A stretch of DNA of 6,536 nucleotides from Halovenus sp. GTDB taxonomy: Archaea > Halobacteriota > Halobacteria > Halobacteriales > Haloarculaceae. Under the pieces are notes generated by a model, which ran no database searches, was not told the DNA's origin, and saw only the letters and a program-made list of their open reading frames with translations. Both the position numbers and the translations under genes were made by a program. Positions within the stretch are counted from its first letter, which is position 1; each line of letters opens with the position of its first letter. The DNA lies in contig PUNZ01000023.1 in assembly GCA_003551945.1 (NCBI GenBank), positions 1 to 6,536 on the forward strand, in the 5' to 3' direction. Below, piece after piece: positions 1-4,352 of the stretch.

Positions 1-100
1 CCGATGATTCGATGGCTTCACGCGCGGCTTCGACGCCCAACTCCTCGGTCAGTAACTCGCTGGTTTTGGGACCGATACCCCAGTACTCCTCAAGGCGCAT
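1..100 (-). CDS. Probable MutS-family (MutS5-like) protein, N-terminal 33 codons only
   Basis: The gene runs off the left edge, so only the N-terminus is visible. It starts at an ATG (complement of 98-100) and reads MRLEEYWGIGPKTSELLTEE followed by LGVEAAREAIESS. The GIGPKT...LTEELG stretch has the shape of a helix-hairpin-helix DNA-binding motif. As I remember them, haloarchaeal MutS-related proteins of the MutS5 type begin with almost this sequence (EYWG-hG-PKT-LTE-LG) and carry the MutS core ATPase domain much further downstream. That ATPase is not in this window, so the family call rests on the first 33 residues alone. If correct, it is a DNA mismatch or recombination-intermediate binding ATPase acting on the chromosome. 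A TATA-like element about 26 nt upstream suggests a leaderless transcript and supports this start. It could instead be another protein with an N-terminal helix-hairpin-helix. Confidence 0.55.
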   Translation of the reverse strand, partial: MRLEEYWGIGPKTSELLTEELGVEAAREAIESS

Positions 101-125
101 TGATTGAGCACAGCGAGCGCTCTGG

Positions 126-131
126 CTTATG
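126..131 (-). promoter_or_regulatory. TATA-like element for the MutS-like gene
   Basis: Read on the minus strand this is CATAAG within an A/T-rich stretch. Its centre lies about 28 nt upstream of the ATG at 100. That is the usual archaeal TATA-to-start-site distance, so the mRNA would begin at or within a few bases of the start codon. The element sits in the 38-nt gap directly behind the stop of the upstream gene, so the MutS-like gene may have its own promoter rather than depend on read-through. This is judged by eye from spacing and base composition. Confidence 0.35.
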
Positions 132-138
132 CTTTTAG

Positions 139-636
139 TTACCCGACCAGCACAACCGTCTGTTCTTCCACTGTCACTGCTCGTAGCCTCACATCGCCGC
201 CAAGAACGTGCCATTCATCTCGCAGAGTTGCAGGTGAGCTGACAAGTCCCGCTATCTCCGCTTCGATCACTGATTCTGAGTAGTTTGCTTTCGCCGTCGG
301 GTCGGTTAGCAGATGCTGTAACAATGTCTTACCTGCCTCTGTATCCGCAGCAGTGACCGGAACCACGACCACCGTTGCAGTTGTTTTCCGAGAGAGCTCA
401 TCGTCTTTTTTGAGTTCGACCGTTGTTCCATCTGTCCGAAGTTTGTCGGCTGCCACCTCGACCGTTGCCGCTGTCCCGTCACCTGCTGCACCGACATACT
501 CGGCGGTTTCGATGAGTTCTGCGGCATCAGGTGGCTGTTCTGTCGGGAGTTCGAAGACGATTCCCAGCGCCGCGGCGCTTACTAGCACAACACCTATCCA
601 GACGTACCATGCATCAAGTGGTGTATCGAACGCCAC
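139..636 (-). CDS. Small membrane-anchored haloarchaeal protein, DUF7283-like
   Basis: A 165-residue protein starting at GTG (complement of 634-636). Residues 8-28 (DAWYVWIGVVLVSAAALGIV) form one hydrophobic helix preceded by a very short N-terminus. The rest is an acidic soluble region with alternating beta-like hydrophobic patches (residues 56-96 and 125-165) and no cysteines or recognisable catalytic motif. The opening FDTPLDAWYVW followed by a helix and an LP-rich turn matches what I recall of the haloarchaeal DUF7283 family, which has no known function. The helix would anchor the protein with the C-terminal region probably outside the membrane, but topology is inferred. No upstream ATG exists in frame close by, and a TATA-like element sits about 25 nt upstream, which supports the GTG. 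It lies in the same direction as the membrane protein upstream and the MutS-like gene downstream; a functional link is not evident. Confidence 0.75.
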   Translation of the reverse strand: MAFDTPLDAWYVWIGVVLVSAAALGIVFELPTEQPPDAAELIETAEYVGAAGDGTAATVEVAADKLRTDGTTVELKKDDELSRKTTATVVVVPVTAADTEAGKTLLQHLLTDPTAKANYSESVIEAEIAGLVSSPATLRDEWHVLGGDVRLRAVTVEEQTVVLVG

Positions 637-649
637 AGAACTGTTCTGT
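635..649. repeat. 15-bp perfect palindrome over the start codon of the DUF7283-like gene
   Basis: ACAGAAC-T-GTTCTGT is a perfect inverted repeat with 7-bp arms around a single central base. It overlaps the GTG start codon (634-636) and the predicted transcription start. It could be an operator, or a small hairpin in DNA or RNA. By rough count about 0.4 such perfect odd palindromes would be expected by chance in a window of this size, so only its position makes it notable. Confidence 0.4.
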
Positions 650-657
650 TTGGTATC

Positions 658-663
658 GTATTT
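658..663 (-). promoter_or_regulatory. TATA-like element for the DUF7283-like gene
   Basis: On the minus strand the sequence reads AAATAC. Its centre is about 25 nt upstream of the GTG start at 636, the spacing expected for a leaderless haloarchaeal transcript. The intervening DNA holds the 15-bp palindrome. It lies in the 63-nt gap after the membrane protein gene, so the two genes need not be co-transcribed. Confidence 0.4.
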
Positions 664-699
664 GAATCGCCGTGCTGATAATCAGTCGGGTCACTCCCC

Positions 700-1245
700 C
701 TATCGGTCTCGCCACGACGCATCGACAATGCCCGCGGTCTGTCCAACACACACTGCAGCAAGCGCGAGCACAACCAGCATGTCAGTCTCAGCCGCCAGCG
801 AGAGGCCATACAGCAACGCTCCCACAACCGAAAGGATTCCACCGCCAAAATACACCAGTTGCCCATCCGGAAGCTGCATTCCGGTGTACACCAGCCCTGC
901 GGCCGGGAGCAGCATCCAGCCAATGAGACTCGTCGTCAATAGCACCTGCTCGTATGCCGGAAGCAGAAAGCCAGCAATACCGGCGAGGGTGATTAGTAAC
1001 CCGATTACGAGGATTGTCCGCCAGGCCCGGAGCGCCCCTTCACTCATCCGCTCCCAGCCAGTGACTGCAAAGAAGGTGATGAATCCAGCCATCACCACAT
1101 GCGCGATGAATATGCCGTCGGTACTCAGAAACTCGAATAACGCGCTTCCAGCGGCAATCCATGCGGCAGGGATGAGGAGAACGGGACCAAAATCGCGGAC
1201 TGTTGTCAGCATATGTCCGAGTATGTCCACGTCCGTCAATAGCAT
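700..1245 (-). CDS. Six-helix integral membrane protein, function unknown
   Basis: A 181-residue, largely hydrophobic protein. Six membrane helices are visible at about residues 20-40, 44-63, 76-96, 102-121, 130-150 and 154-173. They are joined by short loops, including WERMSEGALRAWR (64-76) and TGMQLPDGQL (121-130). There is no large soluble domain, metal-binding cluster or ATP-binding motif, and I do not recognise the family. Alternating charged loops suggest a small transporter-like or structural membrane protein, but no substrate can be proposed. An in-frame TGA lies six codons upstream of the ATG at 1245, which fixes the upstream limit. Met12 (complement of 1210-1212) is a credible alternative start, because the first helix begins only after it and the weak A/T-rich element CTATTG lies about 27 nt upstream of it. 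The gene is divergent from the flavoprotein gene at 1354. Confidence 0.8.
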   Translation of the reverse strand: MLLTDVDILGHMLTTVRDFGPVLLIPAAWIAAGSALFEFLSTDGIFIAHVVMAGFITFFAVTGWERMSEGALRAWRTILVIGLLITLAGIAGFLLPAYEQVLLTTSLIGWMLLPAAGLVYTGMQLPDGQLVYFGGGILSVVGALLYGLSLAAETDMLVVLALAAVCVGQTAGIVDASWRDR

Positions 1246-1304
1246 GTCGGCAGCCGGTGGTCAGCAACAGGTTGTCCACCTCTGCTGGGCTGACCGAACA
1301 AACA

Positions 1305-1320
1305 CCAAAGAATTACATTG
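1305..1320 (+). promoter_or_regulatory. BRE/TATA-like promoter of the flavoprotein gene
   Basis: CCAAAG followed by AATTACATTG has the form of a purine-rich BRE and a weak TATA box centred near 1314. A start site about 26 nt downstream falls at roughly 1338-1340, exactly at a short ATG ORF preceding the annotated gene. The opposing membrane gene shows no equally good element in this 108-nt divergent region. Judged by eye. Confidence 0.4.
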
Positions 1321-1339
1321 GGTTCCGCCTGAGAAGGTA

Positions 1340-1357
1340 ATGATATCCGAGTTATGA
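1340..1357 (+). other. Five-codon upstream ORF overlapping the flavoprotein start
   Basis: ATG-ATA-TCC-GAG-TTA-TGA encodes MISEL. Its stop TGA (1355-1357) overlaps the ATG (1354-1356) of the flavoprotein gene in an ATGA arrangement. The predicted start site (about 1338-1340) would place this mini-ORF right at the mRNA 5' end. If it is translated, the flavoprotein would be read by re-initiation. Equally, it may be meaningless and the stretch may simply hold a Shine-Dalgarno-like GAAGGT (1334-1338 region) for the ATG at 1354. No translation evidence is available from sequence. Confidence 0.25.
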
Positions 1358-2844
1358 CCGCGACGGAAACGTACGATATTATCGTCGTCGGCGGCGGAAT
1401 TGGTGGTTGTTTCGCGGCGGCAACAGCCGCTTCCGAGGGCGTCGATGTCGTACAACTCGAACGGAAACCGGCCGAGAAAGGGGGCTATATTGCCTGCGGG
1501 GACGCTATCAAAGCACCGCGCGACCCCGAAAAGTATCCCGGTCCTATCGATATGGATGCAATTGCCGATGACCCTTCCGTGCTCGTCGATGAGAGCATCG
1601 ACCAGATTGAGTACTGGGATGAAGCCCTTGGCGTCAAAAAGGTTCTCCCATACACTGAGCACAGCAACGTCATCGACCGCTACGAATTCGGTCAGCGCTT
1701 GCTTGAACAGACCGCTGAGTGCGGCGTTGACCAGCATTACGACACCGTGGTGAACGATGTCATCCAGAGCGAACAGGTGGAGGGTGTCGAAGCGATTCGC
1801 GACGGCGAGGAGATTCGATACGAGGCTGCTGTTGTCATTGACGCTGCCGGTGCGCAATCTATCTTACAGGACCTCGTTGATTTCGATGCGCTCGGTGGCG
1901 ATAGTCCAACCAGCTTTGAAAAACCACATTATACGCATTTCGGCTCTGCTTACCGGGAAATAATCAAAACGGAAGAGCCGGTCGACTTTGCGAACGCCAT
2001 TGTCGGCAAACCGCTCGAAGAGATGGGCTATATCTGGTATTTCCCACGCACACCGACTGAAATCAACGTCGGTCTTGGCTTCCAGATGAGCAAAGAGCCG
2101 ATTCCGTTGGCCGACCGCATCAAACGCGATATGGAAGAAGAACCGGCTTTCGAGAACGCAACCGTCGCCGAACGCTTCGGGCAGAAGAACAAACTCGGTT
2201 CGTCAATTGCACTCCGTCGGCCGCTCGATTCGATGGTTGCACCCGGGTACCTTGCGGTTGGCGGAGCAGCAGGGACGACACACCCAATCTCCGGCAAAGG
2301 AATCCGTGGTGCTGCGATCACGGGCTATTCGGGTGGCAAAGCCGCAGCCGATGCAGTCAAAGCCGGTGATGTCTCCGAGGAGGGGCTCTGGCAACACAAC
2401 TACTACTTCTACGTTGGTCACGGCGAAGGTGCGAAACTGGCCTCCCGAGACGCGTACAACATCGCCGCGAGTTCCGATGGGATGTCGGTGCTTCGTGCCA
2501 TCGCTGCGTTGCTCCCCGAACAGGAGATGAAAGAGATCGTCGGCACCGAGCGAAAAGTCGATGGGCTGCCAGCAGTCGCATCAGTCGGCTATGGGACGCT
2601 TCGAAACCTCGTTTCGCATTATCGTGCCGGGACGTTCGACGAGTTGGATGTTCCGCTGAGCAAGCTGTATGAGTCGTTCCAGGGGGTCAGAAAGACGAAA
2701 CACTACGTCGATGAATATCAAAAGCACTACGAGAACTACCCGGCGTCTCGTGCTGACTTTGAACGCTGGCTTGCCGAGCGAAACCGGATTGACCAAGCGT
2801 TTTACGACGCCATTGAGCTTGACGATTCGCTCCGAAAATACTGA
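1354..2844 (+). CDS. Geranylgeranyl reductase family FAD-dependent oxidoreductase
   Basis: A 496-residue flavoprotein. Residues 7-36 form the N-terminal Rossmann unit: VVGGGIGG at 11-18, then acidic E36 expected to bind the FAD ribose. CGD at 48-50 matches the conserved CG[DE] of this family. YIWYFP (226-231) is the lipid-pocket YxWxFP signature of geranylgeranyl reductases, followed by EINVGLGFQM. The second FAD motif is at 302-319 (VGGAAGTTHPISGKGIRG). Family members saturate isoprenoid chains of archaeal membrane lipids, typically as digeranylgeranylglycerophospholipid reductase, or of prenyl quinones or carotenoids. Two family-typical positions differ here: the usual GDAAG has Gly304 in place of Asp, and the usual GEG/GGG has Lys315. 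This suggests a paralogue with a different substrate or altered flavin binding rather than the housekeeping lipid enzyme. The C-terminal region is helical and rich in Tyr and charged residues. npdG and arfC follow in the same direction. Confidence 0.85.
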   Translation: MTATETYDIIVVGGGIGGCFAAATAASEGVDVVQLERKPAEKGGYIACGDAIKAPRDPEKYPGPIDMDAIADDPSVLVDESIDQIEYWDEALGVKKVLPYTEHSNVIDRYEFGQRLLEQTAECGVDQHYDTVVNDVIQSEQVEGVEAIRDGEEIRYEAAVVIDAAGAQSILQDLVDFDALGGDSPTSFEKPHYTHFGSAYREIIKTEEPVDFANAIVGKPLEEMGYIWYFPRTPTEINVGLGFQMSKEPIPLADRIKRDMEEEPAFENATVAERFGQKNKLGSSIALRRPLDSMVAPGYLAVGGAAGTTHPISGKGIRGAAITGYSGGKAAADAVKAGDVSEEGLWQHNYYFYVGHGEGAKLASRDAYNIAASSDGMSVLRAIAALLPEQEMKEIVGTERKVDGLPAVASVGYGTLRNLVSHYRAGTFDELDVPLSKLYESFQGVRKTKHYVDEYQKHYENYPASRADFERWLAERNRIDQAFYDAIELDDSLRKY

Positions 2845-2890
2845 CCACTTGACACCATCCCCTCGCTCCTGTGCCGTCAGAACGGTAACG

Positions 2891-2896
2891 CTTATT
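2891..2896 (+). promoter_or_regulatory. TATA-like element for npdG
   Basis: CTTATT lies about 26 nt upstream of the npdG ATG at 2920, matching archaeal spacing for a leaderless transcript. The 75-nt gap behind the flavoprotein stop holds no better element and no usable Shine-Dalgarno; the AAGGT at 2915-2919 abuts the ATG and is too close. npdG-arfC could thus be transcribed from here independently of the flavoprotein gene. Judged by eye. Confidence 0.45.
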
Positions 2897-2919
2897 CTCC
2901 GGTCGGGTAACAACAAGGT

Positions 2920-3585
2920 ATGCAGGTTGCACTTCTTGGCGGCACTGGCGACATTGGCGAAGGCCTAGCACTCCGACTGGCACGTGATACGGACCACGAG
3001 ATTGTTATCGGTTCACGAGACGAAGCGAAAGCAGCGGAAGCCGCAGAGTCATACGAGCAGACGCTTGCAGACCACGGTGTTACTGCCACCATTGCAAGCG
3101 GGGAAAACAGCGAAGTGACTGCAACGGCAAACATCGCTATCTTGGCGGTTCCGGCGTATTATCTTGCTGATACCATCAACGCCGTCGAATCTCAGCTCGA
3201 TGGGACGATTCTCGTCTCACCGGCAGTCGGAATGAAACGCGATGATGATGGACTTCGGTACAACCCACCCGGGGTTGGCAGCGTGACACAGCTTGCTGCG
3301 AACACTGCACCTGACGATGTCCCAGTTGTCGGTGCATTTCACAACCTTGCCGCCGGCCGACTATCAAACCTCGATGCGGACCTCGACTGGGATGTGCTCG
3401 TGGTCGGTGACGACCAGTCCGCCAAAGAATCGGTTTGTTCATTGACGGATGCTATCGACGGACTTCGGCCGCTTGATGTCGGCGGCCTCGGTAACGCTCC
3501 GGAAGTTGAAGGACTGACGCCGCTTTTGATTAACCTGGCGGCGAACAACGACGGTATGCACGACTTAGGTGTCAAGTTCTGGTGA
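2920..3585 (+). CDS. npdG: NADPH-dependent F420 reductase (F420H2:NADP+ oxidoreductase)
   Basis: A 221-residue cytoplasmic enzyme, of usual family length, that moves hydride between reduced coenzyme F420 and NADP+. The N-terminal Rossmann fold opens with LLGGTGDIGEGLALRLA (5-21). T9 and the S32-R33 pair of GSRDEAKAAEAAE match the residues known in the Archaeoglobus enzyme to hold the 2'-phosphate of NADP. ILAVPAYY (74-81) is the typical turn after the fourth strand. VVGAFHNLAAGRLSN (136-150) and VLVVGDD (159-165) are family signatures. The C-terminus GGLGNAPEVEGLTPLLINLA...HDLGVKFW is the conserved F420-side helix and tail. In haloarchaea this enzyme is thought to supply NADPH or F420H2 to biosynthesis. 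The start is set by the Rossmann strand beginning at residue 2 and by a TATA-like element 26 nt upstream. Its stop is followed after 5 nt by arfC, pointing to one transcript. Confidence 0.93.
   Translation: MQVALLGGTGDIGEGLALRLARDTDHEIVIGSRDEAKAAEAAESYEQTLADHGVTATIASGENSEVTATANIAILAVPAYYLADTINAVESQLDGTILVSPAVGMKRDDDGLRYNPPGVGSVTQLAANTAPDDVPVVGAFHNLAAGRLSNLDADLDWDVLVVGDDQSAKESVCSLTDAIDGLRPLDVGGLGNAPEVEGLTPLLINLAANNDGMHDLGVKFW
3581..3585 (+). promoter_or_regulatory. Shine-Dalgarno for arfC overlapping the npdG stop
   Basis: GGTGA is complementary to the TCACC near the 3' end of archaeal 16S rRNA and ends 5 nt before the arfC ATG at 3591. It includes the npdG TGA, so termination of npdG and initiation of arfC occur at one spot, suggesting translational coupling. 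It decides between the ATG at 3591 and an in-frame GTG at 3582, which would itself lie inside the binding site. Confidence 0.6.
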
Positions 3586-3590
3586 CTGGG

Positions 3591-4250
3591 ATGGAGGTCG
3601 TTGTCAACGCAGCAATGAGTGTTGACGGGAAACTCTCCTCGTATGAGCGTCGACAGATTGCTATCAGCGGACCAGCGGATTTCGACCGTGTCGATGCGCT
3701 TCGGGCCGAAAGCGACGCTGTCATGGTTGGCGTCGGGACCGTGTTGGCCGATGACCCGTCGTTGACACTCGATGACGAACGTCGAAAGGAGCGCCGTAGT
3801 GCTGCGGGAAAGCCCGCCAATCCGGCACGTGTAATCGCTGACTCTCGAATCCGAACCCCACCAGACGCACGTGTTCTCGACGACGAAGCAGAGACCTACC
3901 TCCTTGTTTCCGAAGCCGCGCCTGCTGATTTCGTGACCGAGATGCGTGGGGCCGGTGCGACGGTTCTCCAAGCGGGCGAAAACCGAGTCGACCTCGAAAC
4001 GGCCTTTGCTGCGCTTGAATCTCACGGTATCGACCAATTGATGGTCGAAGGTGGCGGAGAGATTATCGCCTCGCTGTTTGAAGCCGGCCTTGTTGACCGG
4101 CTTTCGGTGTTTGTCGGTTCACTCGTCATCGGTGGACGAAACGCCCCAACACTCGCTGACGGCGACGGGTTCGTCGAAGCGTTTCCGGAACTGGCGCTCG
4201 AATCGGTTGAAAAACTCGATGATGGAGTGTTACTGTCGTACACCTGTTAG
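3591..4250 (+). CDS. arfC: 2,5-diamino-6-ribosylamino-pyrimidinone 5'-phosphate reductase (riboflavin/F420 precursor pathway)
   Basis: A 219-residue RibD C-terminal-domain (dihydrofolate-reductase-like) enzyme. In archaea and fungi it reduces the ribose of the diaminopyrimidine phosphate to a ribityl chain with NADPH, before deamination. The product leads to riboflavin, FAD and the deazaflavin FO of coenzyme F420. Signatures in order: VNAAMSVDGKLS (5-16), SGPADFDRVDALRA (26-39), DAVMVGVGTVLADDPSLT (42-59), PARVIADSRIRTPPDARVL (78-96), LMVEGGGEIIASLFEAGLVD (150-169) and GGRNAPTLADGDGF (181-194). Together these span the NADPH- and substrate-binding loops. There is no deaminase domain, as expected for the stand-alone archaeal type. 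The start is the ATG at 3591 because haloarchaeal homologues begin at the VxVNAAMSxDGKLS strand and GGTGA sits 5 nt upstream; the GTG at 3582 would add three residues (with the GTG read as Met). It forms a tight pair with npdG. Confidence 0.92.
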   Translation: MEVVVNAAMSVDGKLSSYERRQIAISGPADFDRVDALRAESDAVMVGVGTVLADDPSLTLDDERRKERRSAAGKPANPARVIADSRIRTPPDARVLDDEAETYLLVSEAAPADFVTEMRGAGATVLQAGENRVDLETAFAALESHGIDQLMVEGGGEIIASLFEAGLVDRLSVFVGSLVIGGRNAPTLADGDGFVEAFPELALESVEKLDDGVLLSYTC

Positions 4251-4276
4251 CGAGCACGTACCAGTTGATGCGGTGG

Positions 4277-4346
4277 TGAACTACCCCACCCTACTCGCTC
4301 ACGGCTTTCGCCGTTCGCTCCTTGAGGAAGGGGACTTAGCGCCTGA
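4277..4346. mobile_element. Hairpin-rich segment resembling an IS200/IS605-type element end (remnant)
   Basis: The convergent gap of 102 nt carries a structured segment. A tight hairpin ACGGC (4301-4305), TTTC loop, GCCGT (4310-4314) is flanked by a direct repeat TCGCTC (4295-4300 and 4315-4320). An outer interrupted stem pairs CCCC (4284-4287) plus CCT (4290-4292) with AGG (4325-4327) plus GGGG (4330-4333). The GTGAACTACCCCACCC start resembles sequences I associate with the subterminal ends of haloarchaeal IS200/IS605/IS1341-type elements, where hairpins are recognised by the transposase or overlap the TnpB guide RNA. No transposase or TnpB reading frame is present, so this would be a remnant or a solo end. 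It may now serve as a bidirectional transcription end between arfC and the surface-protein gene. The family assignment comes from memory of such sequences and is tentative; the base-pairing is directly visible. Confidence 0.45.
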
Positions 4347-4352
4347 ATAAAG

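Noticed and set aside
353..1357. A 334-codon plus-strand open frame opposite the membrane and DUF7283-like genes
   Set aside because: It is antisense to two well-supported genes. Its product is a Ser/Thr/Ala/Pro-rich low-complexity sequence without domain features, as expected of the complementary strand of acidic haloarchaeal genes.
1261..1857. A 198-codon minus-strand open frame inside the flavoprotein gene
   Set aside because: The opposite strand encodes an unmistakable flavoprotein with ordered motifs; this frame has no recognisable domain.
3339..4037. A 232-codon minus-strand open frame across npdG and arfC
   Set aside because: It spans two clearly identified genes on the other strand, and its translation is Arg/Ser/Thr-rich with no family resemblance.
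4051..4350. Open frame continuing through the convergent gap (ending in YPTLLAHGFRRSLLEEG)
   Set aside because: It overlaps arfC in another frame, and its tail is only a translation of the hairpin-rich element.
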